The notes: generated by a model from the sequence alone, not told the origin. A stretch of 6,754 nt of DNA from CAYRGQ01 sp964444885 (GCA_964444885.1 CAYUIZ010000141.1:1-6754), one strand, 5' to 3'; counted from the first letter of the stretch, positions 1 to 6,315 are shown. Numbers and translations are program-made.

Positions 1-331
1 CACTTTCCCGGGTCTGGCGGTTGGTCATAAGACACAACCGCCGGTGAGAAGGGAATATGTCGTGCACCCGCGGCGTGGGTGGCATTTGGCTTTTAGGAGG
101 TAGTCCATCCCCAAGGGGTGTCGTATATGTCGCGCTGGGCAACGCCCGGCGCAAACCACTGCGGACACGCATATTTTGGCGAGCGTTTTTATTGCGAAGT
201 AGACAAAAATGAAGCCAGCCTTTTTTCGATTGTGGCACCCCGCAATCCCGGCTTTACGTTGCGGCCGGAAAATTGGGAAGACGGGTGGCTTTGCGGGCAT
301 CACGTGTTCGCTAGCGTACGGCCGATGGTTT
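1..331. other. Gene-poor region with two strong hairpins
   Basis: No gene is convincingly supported here. Two stable hairpins are visible. The first pairs GGCGGTTG (16-23) with CAACCGCC (35-42) and continues inward as GTC/GAC around an ATAA loop, with one bulged A. The second pairs GCGCTGGGC (132-140) with GCCCGGCGC (144-152) across a 3-base loop, with one G-T pair. Neither is followed by a T run on either strand, so neither is a classical intrinsic terminator. A rightward open frame from GTG 118 or ATG 127 to 393 overlaps the tail of the serine hydrolase; its product resembles nothing I recognise. An AGGAGG lies at 95-100 but is 17 bases from the GTG, too far to support it. The leftward serine hydrolase transcript would end in or beyond this region. 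Confidence 0.5.
16..42. repeat. Hairpin, 11-bp stem with ATAA loop
   Basis: GGCGGTTG at 16-23 is the exact reverse complement of 35-42, and GTC (24-26) pairs with GAC (31-33), leaving A34 bulged and ATAA as the loop. It is the most stable local foldback at the left edge. It could be an RNA structure at the 3' end of a leftward transcript or of a gene lying outside the window. There is no T run, so a terminator role is not shown. Confidence 0.45.
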
Positions 332-1258
332 TCAAAAGCGTTCTGCATGCGGTTTCCACGGGTAATCGGGTTCGAAGTGATGCCAAATGGTAGCGGAAAC
401 TTCGCGGATGAGCATGGCGGCCTCGTTGTCGTGTACCCAGCGCTTGTCTTCGTTATTTTTGGTCATGATGGCGAATACATAATCCCCGCTGGGGGCATGG
501 ACAAGTACAACCTCTGACCGTGCATCGCTGACGGTACCGGTTTTCGACGCGGTGGCTATCTCCATGGGGATTTGGGCAATTGCTCCCTCGTCGTAATAAA
601 TGCTCTTGAGTAGGCGGTACATGCGGTCACTGGCCGCTGGGGATACGATTTCTCCCTTTCGAATGCGCGCCACGAGGGTGGAAAGTTCCCTTGGCGTGGT
701 CTGGCCCCAACCATACACCTGGCGGATATGCTCCCGGCCCGGCGTGCGCGAATTGACGCGGGTATGCGCCAGCCCGTAGGCCTCCATGACTTCATTAATC
801 CGCTGCCCGCCACCGGCCAGTTCCTGGCACCACAAGGATGTGGTATTGTCACTATAGGTGATCATGAGTGAGGCCAGTACACTAACATCCGTTTTAACGC
901 TGTCTTTGAAAAATTGCATGAGTCCCGATCCGCCGTAAGCGATGGAGTCGCGGTAGATCAATTCATCGCGGTAGCCGATTTCCCCCCGATGGATTTGGTC
1001 GAACAGTCCGACCAGAATGGGAATCTTCACGTTGCTCGCTGTCGGGAAAATCGTATCGGCATTGATCGCAACTTCCGCACCGTCCGTCAAGCGGAGGACA
1101 TACACCCCGGCATCGCCCTCGAAATTGTCGAGCAGGGTATTCAATTTGCTTCGCAATTGTTCGGCTCTATCACTGGTTTGGGCTGCTAGCCCAAGCAGGC
1201 TTCCGCTTCCCATAAGTAAAATCAGTGCGGCAACTACATACATAACGGTGCGCTTCAT
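332..1258 (-). CDS. Class A beta-lactamase-like serine hydrolase, exported
   Basis: Penicillin-recognising serine hydrolase of the class A beta-lactamase fold (Beta-lactamase2 type), 308 residues. The three active-site motifs are present in order and with usual spacing: S75-N-V-K78 (SxxK, nucleophile and general base), S136-D-N (SDN loop) and K239-T-G. A basic N-terminus and hydrophobic stretch ending in GLAAQ (residues 1-27) form a signal peptide, placing the enzyme in the periplasm. The omega-loop signature ExxLN of true class A enzymes is not evident; the only acid between SDN and the TTP of the omega loop that looks suitable is E175 in PGREH. The product could therefore be a weak beta-lactamase, a peptidase or an esterase. 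The start is ATG 1258: an in-frame TTG at 1282 would add eight residues before the signal peptide and has no support. A -7-like box TATCTTTA (minus strand, 1289-1296) fits a short leader to 1258. It follows pnuC by 70 bases on the same strand. Confidence 0.9.
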   Translation of the reverse strand: MKRTVMYVVAALILLMGSGSLLGLAAQTSDRAEQLRSKLNTLLDNFEGDAGVYVLRLTDGAEVAINADTIFPTASNVKIPILVGLFDQIHRGEIGYRDELIYRDSIAYGGSGLMQFFKDSVKTDVSVLASLMITYSDNTTSLWCQELAGGGQRINEVMEAYGLAHTRVNSRTPGREHIRQVYGWGQTTPRELSTLVARIRKGEIVSPAASDRMYRLLKSIYYDEGAIAQIPMEIATASKTGTVSDARSEVVLVHAPSGDYVFAIMTKNNEDKRWVHDNEAAMLIREVSATIWHHFEPDYPWKPHAERF

Positions 1259-1328
1259 GGCTGGTTTGTTTAAGGTATTCAAGCGGCGTAAAGATAACGA
1301 AAACCGGACGGACGTGTAGCCGTTAGCG

Positions 1329-1928
1329 TTACACAGGTTGATTTTTCAGGCGGTAGTCGCGCCGCCACTTGACGAATCCGGATACGCTCATGATGACATA
1401 GAAGGCCGAAAGCGCCGCGTACAGGTAGATTCCTCTGTCAATTTGCAGGCCAACCAAGGAGGCATTTATGCCGATCCAGTATAGCCAGCACGTGTATACT
1501 TTACGGGCTTGCATAATGGTTGTCAGTGCGCTGAATGAAGCCAGGGACGCGTCCAGAAACGGACGGGGTGCGTCTGTGTAGTGCTGCATCACGACGCCGA
1601 TACCTATGCCGAGTGCGGCTGCCACCAGAAAGGTGACAATGTGGGCGCGCCAGCTCCACAGGCTGACCGGCGCATTATGTTCGGCGCTTCGCGCGTTTCC
1701 GTTTTTGCCGGCAGTAGCCCAATAGTACCAGCCATAGCACCCGACGCCCACGTAATAGACGTTCAGCAAGGCTTCCATGTAAATCTTGCTGTGGTAAAAC
1801 ATAAACACCGTGATGATCGAAGCAACAATGCCGAATATCCAGCACCAGATGTTTTGGCGGACGAGCAACAGGAGGTAGGCGAGCCAGCAGGCAACGCCAG
1901 CAATTTCGAGAATTAGGAAAATTTCCAT
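1329..1928 (-). CDS. pnuC: PnuC-family vitamin transporter (probably nicotinamide riboside)
   Basis: Small inner-membrane facilitator of 199 residues, the usual length for PnuC, with about seven hydrophobic segments. Family signatures are visible: the segment with R24-QNIWCW-IFG (family pattern R..N.W.W..G), the aromatic YGWYYW at 65-70, the ALTTIMQARKVYTCWLYW stretch around 134-151 after the fourth segment, and a final helix rich in Tyr and Ala ending in FVKW. PnuC proteins let unphosphorylated nicotinamide riboside diffuse in, where a kinase traps it; related PnuT proteins carry thiamine and occur in Bacteroidota. No NadR or kinase gene, thiamine gene or TPP riboswitch is present here, so the substrate cannot be settled. 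The ATG at 1928 is the first in frame and begins directly with a membrane segment. The gap to the upstream transporter gene is 44 bases, suggesting co-transcription, though a one-mismatch -7 box (AACCTTTG, 1947-1954, minus) could give a separate start. Confidence 0.93.
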   Translation of the reverse strand: MEIFLILEIAGVACWLAYLLLLVRQNIWCWIFGIVASIITVFMFYHSKIYMEALLNVYYVGVGCYGWYYWATAGKNGNARSAEHNAPVSLWSWRAHIVTFLVAAALGIGIGVVMQHYTDAPRPFLDASLASFSALTTIMQARKVYTCWLYWIGINASLVGLQIDRGIYLYAALSAFYVIMSVSGFVKWRRDYRLKNQPV

Positions 1929-1972
1929 CAGGGCATCAGCTTAGACCAAAGGTTGAACGTAGGGATTAGGCG

Positions 1973-3184
1973 TTAGGATGGCGTTTTCCCGTCGGTGCTT
2001 CCGGGTTGTTTGTCCGCTACTTTGGGCGGTTCCTGTTTGGCTGCTTTTGTCGTGCTTTCTGCCGTGTCCCTGTTCCAGAGATTCCAGCGCTTGAGCAGCA
2101 GCATGCTGGAGGTGCGTTTCAAGTGCCGTTTCTCCGGTTCACCGATCAGGAAGCCGAAGGCGTGCATCGACGGGATGGCGTCGAAAATCACTTTGATGGT
2201 GGCTACAAGCGGCAGGGCCAGGATCAAGCCAGCCAGCCCAAACAGCATGCCGCCCAAGAGGATGGCGATGATAGCCATCAGTGGGTTGATGCTCACTTTG
2301 CCGCCTACGATATTCGGCGTGATGATGTTGCCTTCAAAAAACTGCACCAGTTGAAACCAGCCGATTACGCCCACGGCATACCAGGCGCTGTCCTTCGTTG
2401 CCAAGGCAAAAATAGCCGGCAAGATCGAGCCAATGGCGATACCAATGTAGGGGAGGAGCATAAGCAGGGAGGCTAACGTGCCAAAAAACCAAGCATATTG
2501 GATGCCCAGTACCCAAAGCCCTACGGTATTGAGAACGGCGACTATGCCCATTACGGTGATGAGGCCAAGGAGGTAGCTTTGCACCACGTCATAAATCTTG
2601 TTGAGCGTGTTGTTAACAACTTCTTTGGGTGTGGACTTAAACGCCCGGAAGAAAAATTCGCGGAAAAATACGCGGTAATAGAGCAGGAAGAATGCAAATA
2701 AGGGTACCAGAATAGCGCCGGTAATGATGCTCCCAATCGAGCCAAACGCTGCTGAGAGATAAGCCCCTGCGTGCGAAAGGAGGCTGTTGGCCTCGGTGCG
2801 TATACGCTCCGTTACTTGCGAAGGCTCCAGCCCAAACTGGTCGTTGAGCCAAGTTTGAATAGTATCGAAGATGGAGATGAACCTGTCGACAATTGCCCGG
2901 CCGTCCTTGCCGATCTGGATCGTCTGATGCACGATGAAATACAGCACGCCAGACAATACGGCAATGGCCAGAATAATCGAAAGCAAGGCGGATACGGCGG
3001 TGCCCAGCCCTAAACGCTCTAAGAACTTAGTAACAGGAAAAAGGGAGATGGCGATGAGTATGGCGAACATCAACGGCAGCATAACCCCTTGCAGCACGTA
3101 AAGCGTCACAATAATCAGGGTGAGCGACAACAGGCTTGCCGCTAGTTCTAGCGAATAAAGCCGTTTGGTTGGTTTTTTCTGCAT
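1973..3184 (-). CDS. AI-2E/PerM (UPF0118) family transporter
   Basis: Integral membrane protein of 403 residues in the AI-2 exporter-like family (PF01594 type). It shows the family's layout: two close hydrophobic helices at about 12-58, a third at 62-86, a hydrophilic amphipathic region at about 90-140, then further membrane segments to about residue 335. Conserved positions are visible: PYIG at 245-248, Q281-FFEGN-286, P290, V297-S-INP-301, GG at 311-312, the G316/G319 pair and LALP at 322-325. Members include AI-2 exporters (TqsA), sodium/proton antiporters and proteins of unknown substrate, so function cannot be assigned beyond transport. About 50 C-terminal residues (350-403) form a hydrophilic Lys, Pro and Thr-rich tail, probably cytosolic and disordered, longer than typical. 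ATG 3184 opens the frame. It is the first gene of a possible three-gene leftward unit. A one-mismatch -7 box (TACCTTTA, 3214-3221) lies upstream. Confidence 0.93.
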   Translation of the reverse strand: MQKKPTKRLYSLELAASLLSLTLIIVTLYVLQGVMLPLMFAILIAISLFPVTKFLERLGLGTAVSALLSIILAIAVLSGVLYFIVHQTIQIGKDGRAIVDRFISIFDTIQTWLNDQFGLEPSQVTERIRTEANSLLSHAGAYLSAAFGSIGSIITGAILVPLFAFFLLYYRVFFREFFFRAFKSTPKEVVNNTLNKIYDVVQSYLLGLITVMGIVAVLNTVGLWVLGIQYAWFFGTLASLLMLLPYIGIAIGSILPAIFALATKDSAWYAVGVIGWFQLVQFFEGNIITPNIVGGKVSINPLMAIIAILLGGMLFGLAGLILALPLVATIKVIFDAIPSMHAFGFLIGEPEKRHLKRTSSMLLLKRWNLWNRDTAESTTKAAKQEPPKVADKQPGSTDGKTPS

Positions 3185-3213
3185 ATATTAGTTCGATAAC
3201 GCCAATTTAACGC

Positions 3214-3221
3214 TAAAGGTA
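3214..3221 (-). promoter_or_regulatory. Possible -7 box for the AI-2E transporter gene
   Basis: Read on the minus strand these bases are TACCTTTA, one mismatch from the Bacteroidota -7 consensus TAnnTTTG. Transcription would begin near 3208, giving a leader of about 24 bases to ATG 3184. The nearest upstream TTG (minus strand, 3246-3248) is 24 bases away, more than the usual 19-21, so the -33 element is poor. Supported mainly by position. Confidence 0.3.
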
Positions 3222-3328
3222 AATATTTGTTTTCCATTTTGGGCACAACTTATCCAAAGCTGCTGGCGAGGTGATGGAGCGCGTTCCAATTCCGGTATGG
3301 AATCCTACCTTTTTACGCGTATTTTTTT

Positions 3329-3336
3329 CATATTTG
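3329..3336 (+). promoter_or_regulatory. -7 box of the GH43 gene, near-leaderless
   Basis: CATATTTG matches the Bacteroidota -7 consensus TAnnTTTG at five of six fixed positions and is followed by CACCC and then ATG at 3342. Initiation about five bases after the box would fall at or next to the A of the ATG, giving a leaderless or almost leaderless message. No good -33 TTG is seen 19-21 bases upstream. The site decides the gene start: an upstream in-frame ATG at 3297 would lie before the promoter. Confidence 0.45.
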
Positions 3337-3341
3337 CACCC

Positions 3342-4370
3342 ATGAAGACCATTTTTAAACCACGTTTAGCACGTAAATTTCTGTGTGTGTTGCTTGGATG
3401 CCTCGCGGGTGTCGGAAGTTTGCATGCGCAAGACAAACTCCAGAGCGTCCGTATTGAGGACCTGAACGTCCGCGATCCCTACATCGTTGCCGACCCCGAA
3501 ACCAAACTGTATTACTTGTACAAATCGTCGCCCGTGACGACCGAGGGAGGCACCAAATCGGGCGTCGTGGCCTACACAAGCACGGATCTGAAGGTTTGGG
3601 AAGGGCCGCTAACGGTGTTTGCCGTGCCCGACGACAATTGGGTTACCGGAGCCATTTGGGCTCCCGAAGTGCACCACTACCGAGGAAAGTACTACTTATT
3701 TGCCACGCTCAATTCGGATATCGAATGGAAAGGCCGGCGTGCCGACTGGCCTCCGCATACCTTCCGCGGGACGCAAATATTCCATGCCGATTCGCCGAGG
3801 GGACCATTTCTGCCTTTTGCCGACAAAATGCCGCAAACGCCTATAGACCGGATGGCGCTGGACGGGACGCTGTGGGTGGAAGACGGCCGCCCCTATATGA
3901 TTTATTGCCATGAATGGGTTGAGGTAGAGGATGGGACGATGGAGCTGGTAGAAATGGCTGAAGACTTGTCGGTGGCGGTAGGGCCTTCGACGCGGCTGTT
4001 CACGGCATCCAGCGCGAAATGGTCAACCGGAAACGAACACGAAGACGGGACCCGCTCATACGTGACGGATGGTTGCTTTGTCTACCGAACAAAAACGGAT
4101 AAGCTGTTGATGATCTGGTCCAGCTTTAAGGATGGGAAATATGCGATTGGCATCGCCGAATCTGTTACAGGCAAACTAATCGGTCCGTGGAGGCAACAAG
4201 AAGATCTGCTGTTTGAAGAACACGGCGGGCATGGCATGATCTTTCAGAAATTCGAAGGGCAGCTGATGCTCACCTTCCATCAGCCCAATAGTCCGGGTGG
4301 TTCAGAGCGCGCCGTGATCTACGAGCTTTCCGACGAAGGCGAAACGCTACGCGTGGTGCGTGCGCATTAA
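3342..4370 (+). CDS. Secreted glycoside hydrolase family 43 protein
   Basis: A 342-residue five-bladed beta-propeller hydrolase of the GH43 type (arabinosidase/xylosidase group), probably acting on plant arabinan or xylan side chains. Residues 1-29 are a signal peptide (basic start, hydrophobic core, LHA before Q30); LLGC at 17-20 could be read as a weak lipobox, so a lipoprotein is an alternative. GH43 features in order: VRDPYI with the likely catalytic base D45, GAIWAPEVH at 103-111 followed by GKYYLFAT, LDGTLWVEDGRPYMIY with D174 as likely pKa modulator, VTDGCF at 241-246 followed by LLMIWSSF, GPW at 281-283 and GGHGM at 295-299. The position where many GH43 enzymes carry the general acid Glu (EGP) reads D243-G-C. 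The start at 3342 rather than ATG 3297 is chosen from the signal peptide and the promoter-like box just before it. No SusC/SusD genes are adjacent, so this is not seen as part of a polysaccharide locus. Its stop codon is completed by an inverted-repeat element. Confidence 0.9.
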   Translation: MKTIFKPRLARKFLCVLLGCLAGVGSLHAQDKLQSVRIEDLNVRDPYIVADPETKLYYLYKSSPVTTEGGTKSGVVAYTSTDLKVWEGPLTVFAVPDDNWVTGAIWAPEVHHYRGKYYLFATLNSDIEWKGRRADWPPHTFRGTQIFHADSPRGPFLPFADKMPQTPIDRMALDGTLWVEDGRPYMIYCHEWVEVEDGTMELVEMAEDLSVAVGPSTRLFTASSAKWSTGNEHEDGTRSYVTDGCFVYRTKTDKLLMIWSSFKDGKYAIGIAESVTGKLIGPWRQQEDLLFEEHGGHGMIFQKFEGQLMLTFHQPNSPGGSERAVIYELSDEGETLRVVRAH

Positions 4371-4551
4371 AAAAAGACTGTATCAAAATAAGTAACCCGT
4401 TATGTTGAATTCCTGCCTGCGGCCTGGCAGGTAATGCCGCAGCTCATCACAAAGATGCGCTAATAGCACCTTAGGACACCCTGAACCACCTGCGGGACGC
4501 AAGTCAGGAGTTCAGGGTGAGGATTTCCTCATTTGATACAGCCTTTTTTTA
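4368..4551. mobile_element. MITE-like inverted-repeat element bounded by TA
   Basis: The 20 bases at 4368-4387 and at 4532-4551 are inverted copies with one mismatch (A4377 against the complement of C4542). The arm reads TA, six A, then GACTGTATCAAA. Pairing stops exactly at TA on both sides, which fits a short non-autonomous element inserted at TA, as IS630/mariner-type transposons do; but TA is itself palindromic, so the duplication is not proven. No ORF for a transposase exists inside. The interior is full of foldbacks: CCTGCC/GGCAGG (4412-4417 with 4426-4431), CTGCGGC/GCCGCAG (4417-4423 with 4436-4442), a 10-bp pair (4477-4486 with 4510-4519) and TGAGGA/TCCTCA (4518-4531). It sits between two convergent genes, and its A and T runs at the ends make a bidirectional terminator role plausible. 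Confidence 0.7.
4477..4519. repeat. 10-bp perfect inverted repeat inside the element
   Basis: CACCCTGAAC at 4477-4486 is exactly complementary to GTTCAGGGTG at 4510-4519, across 23 bases. The sequence style (CCTGAAC followed by CCTGCGGGACGCAAG and TTCAGGGTGAGGA) resembles intergenic repeats scattered through Bacteroidota genomes; that likeness is from memory and unverified. It adjoins the small TGAGGA/TCCTCA hairpin at 4518-4531, which ends just before the right arm and its seven-T run (4544-4550). Confidence 0.55.
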
Positions 4552-4609
4552 CAATATTCAAACCTGTTTTCGGCAACCGCGTGCGCTTCGGACACGGTCC
4601 GTCGGGTTA

Positions 4610-5995
4610 TTAATAATAGTTGACGCGTTCCAGTTCCTGCTGGTCGGCCTCCACCTCATCGAGGTAGCGCTCGAGGCTATCGTCCATCTCCTTCATCCAC
4701 GGCGTGTGGTGCGGCTCGGCCTGCGTTCCGTCCATCACCGAAGTGTACACTTCGTCTCGGTAGTTGAGGATGTTTTCCTCTTTGTCTTTTAGCCAGCTTT
4801 TGAACATTTCCGCGACGCGGTCGAGGTCGAAGTTCGGGTAGTCGATATATTGCATCAAGTCTTTGAGGTAATTGGTCTGGAAATCGACGTGGTCATCGCC
4901 GGTTACCGTTCGGGCTTCACCGTCCATCCATTTCTTGATGTCCGCATCGCGTGCGGCTTTGTCGGGCAGGGCAATACGGCCCAACATGACGTCGCGGGCG
5001 AACCAGGCCTGCATATCGAACATGTTGAACGTATAATACTGGTCCTGCATGCCTAAATAAACCAAACGTGGGTTGTCGTTGAAGATTACGCCCTTATAGA
5101 TGTCGGCCGGGTAGAGGCAGTTCTTGGTTTTTAGCCTCAGGTTATCCGGCAGGAAGGGGAGTTTGTGCTGGTATCCCGTACACATGATGACGGCATCGTA
5201 CATGGCCGAGCTTCCGTCCGAAAAGTAGGCGCGGTTGTCTTCAAAGTGTGTGACCAACGGCTTTTCTTCTATTCCTGTGGGCCATTTCATGCCAATAGGG
5301 CTGCTCCGGTAGGAGATGGTGATTTCCCGGCTTCCGTGTTTGTAGCATTGTACGCCAATGTCTTCCGCCGAATAGCTGCTTCCGATCAGCAAGAGACGTT
5401 GCCCGATGAACTGGTCGGCACCCCTGAAATCATGCGCGTGGATGACCGTGCCCGGAAACTGGTCGATCCCTTTGAAGTAGGGCATGTTCGGCGTCGAAAA
5501 ATGCCCTGTGCCTACCACGAGGTAGTCAAACCGCTCTTCAAAGGTTCTGTTATTGGCTAAGTCGTCAAAGACGACCCGGAATTGCTGGTGCTCGTCCAGG
5601 TAGTCGACCCAACGCGCTACGGTGTTGAATTGTATAAATTCCTGTGCCCTGCTTTTCTTAATCCGTCCTTGGATGTAATCAAAAAGAACCTCACGTGGCG
5701 GGTAAGAGGAAATCGGTTGTCCGAAGTGTTCCGTGAAGGTGTAGTCGGCAAATTCCAAGCACTCCTTCGGCCCGTTGGACCAAAGATACTTGTACATGCT
5801 GCCGTGCAAGGGTTCGCCATGCTTGCCCACGCCGGTGCGCCAGGTATAGTTCCACATCCCGCCCCAGTTATCCTGCTTTTCGTAGCACTTGATATCGGGT
5901 ATGGGATTGCCTTTCTGTTGCTCTGCCTCAAATGCCCGCAACATGGCCAGCCCACTAGGCCCCGCGCCGATAATTCCAACTTTGAAATTCGTCAT
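4610..5995 (-). CDS. tmm: Flavin monooxygenase, trimethylamine monooxygenase type
   Basis: Cytosolic FAD/NADPH monooxygenase of 461 residues that by close resemblance to bacterial Tmm should oxidise trimethylamine to trimethylamine N-oxide; Tmm enzymes also accept other methylamines and dimethyl sulfide, and a close relative oxidises indole. Motifs: FAD-binding GAGPSG at 10-15, WGGMWNYTWRTG at 44-55, YLWSNGPKE at 70-78, the FMO signature F180-PG-TVI-H186-AHD-F190, the NADPH-binding GSSYSAEDIG at 205-214, CTGY at 272-275 followed by PFLPDNLRLKT, and YLGMQDQYYTFNMFD at 313-327. Long stretches recall known Tmm proteins almost word for word, so this is more than a generic FMO. The start is ATG 5995 because homologues begin a few residues before GxGxxG; ATG 6058 would add 21 unlike residues. 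No dimethylamine or monomethylamine genes are nearby. Upstream lie 285 bases to a good minus-strand promoter, and a dyad at 6025-6044. Confidence 0.93.
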   Translation of the reverse strand: MTNFKVGIIGAGPSGLAMLRAFEAEQQKGNPIPDIKCYEKQDNWGGMWNYTWRTGVGKHGEPLHGSMYKYLWSNGPKECLEFADYTFTEHFGQPISSYPPREVLFDYIQGRIKKSRAQEFIQFNTVARWVDYLDEHQQFRVVFDDLANNRTFEERFDYLVVGTGHFSTPNMPYFKGIDQFPGTVIHAHDFRGADQFIGQRLLLIGSSYSAEDIGVQCYKHGSREITISYRSSPIGMKWPTGIEEKPLVTHFEDNRAYFSDGSSAMYDAVIMCTGYQHKLPFLPDNLRLKTKNCLYPADIYKGVIFNDNPRLVYLGMQDQYYTFNMFDMQAWFARDVMLGRIALPDKAARDADIKKWMDGEARTVTGDDHVDFQTNYLKDLMQYIDYPNFDLDRVAEMFKSWLKDKEENILNYRDEVYTSVMDGTQAEPHHTPWMKEMDDSLERYLDEVEADQQELERVNYY

Positions 5996-6024
5996 TATGA
6001 ATGAATATGATTTTATGGCATGTC

Positions 6025-6044
6025 TGCACGCTATGATACGTGCA
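6025..6044. promoter_or_regulatory. Dyad TGCACG-N8-CGTGCA upstream of tmm
   Basis: TGCACG at 6025-6030 is the exact reverse complement of CGTGCA at 6039-6044, separated by eight bases. The centre is about 40 bases before the tmm ATG at 5995, where a dimeric regulator could bind or an RNA hairpin could form in the leader. No regulator gene is in the window. Confidence 0.3.
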
Positions 6045-6148
6045 CGCCGGTTAAACATTGCGATTGCTAACGCGATGATCCAGCCCGGACTCCCAAGTAC
6101 CGAGGTGATCCATTATACAGGCCGGAGAATGATGCCCACGCGAGGGGC

Positions 6149-6170
6149 AAAAAGACGGAAGTAAACTTCC
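6149..6170 (-). terminator. Weak hairpin plus T run in the tmm leader
   Basis: On the minus strand GGAAGT-TT-ACTTCC (6157-6170) is followed after CGTC-like bases by five T residues (6149-6153). The stem is only six pairs with a minimal loop (five pairs with a four-base loop), so termination would be weak. If transcription starts near 6280 it lies inside the tmm leader, where it could attenuate; otherwise it may be chance. Confidence 0.2.
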
Positions 6171-6208
6171 CGAGAAATCAATGGTTGTTGGCCAGAAGAA
6201 AACGGGGT

Positions 6209-6227
6209 GTCGTGGGATATACACGAC
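6209..6227. promoter_or_regulatory. Dyad GTCGTG-N7-CACGAC, possible operator
   Basis: GTCGTG (6209-6214) and CACGAC (6222-6227) are exact inverted copies seven bases apart. The dyad sits where the -33 element of the plus-strand box at 6236-6243 would be, and downstream of the minus-strand start near 6280, a placement typical of repressor sites. No matching regulator is visible. Confidence 0.3.
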
Positions 6228-6235
6228 GGAAAAGT

Positions 6236-6243
6236 TACGTTTG
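6236..6243 (+). promoter_or_regulatory. Plus-strand -7 box TACGTTTG
   Basis: TACGTTTG fits TAnnTTTG exactly. No TTG is found at 19-21 bases upstream; that place is occupied by a dyad. It would start transcription near 6249, about 21 bases before the ATG of an unrecognised 40-codon ORF (6270-6392). Confidence 0.25.
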
Positions 6244-6284
6244 TCCTATTAACCAACAAGCAGGTACTTATGCTGATAAGGTTA

Positions 6285-6315
6285 CAAAGTTACGAAAAAA
6301 TAGCTGAGTTTGCAA
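6285..6315 (-). promoter_or_regulatory. Good Bacteroidota-type promoter facing tmm
   Basis: On the minus strand TTG (6313-6315), a 20-base spacer and TAACTTTG (6285-6292) match the -33 and -7 elements of the Bacteroidota housekeeping sigma factor exactly in sequence and spacing. Transcription would start near 6280 and run toward tmm, leaving a leader of about 285 bases. A second, weaker copy (TTG, 19 bases, TAACTTTT at 6232-6239) lies downstream. Confidence 0.45.

Noticed and set aside
1259..1282. Eight-residue upstream extension of the serine hydrolase from TTG 1282
   Set aside because: It would precede a complete signal peptide that starts at ATG 1258, and a possible -7 box at 1289-1296 fits 1258 better.
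1929..1972. Riboswitch upstream of the PnuC-family gene
   Set aside because: Only 44 bases separate it from the preceding stop codon, and no conserved aptamer core is seen.
4517..4792. Rightward ORF across the end of the monooxygenase gene
   Set aside because: It begins inside the inverted-repeat element and then runs antisense to the strongly supported tmm.
5996..6058. Upstream ATG 6058 for the monooxygenase
   Set aside because: The added 21 residues are basic and unlike the family, whose members begin a few residues before GxGxxG.
6065..6115. tRNA-like or structured RNA in the tmm upstream region
   Set aside because: GATCC-bounded, GC-rich stretch has no acceptor stem, T-loop motif or cloverleaf pairing.
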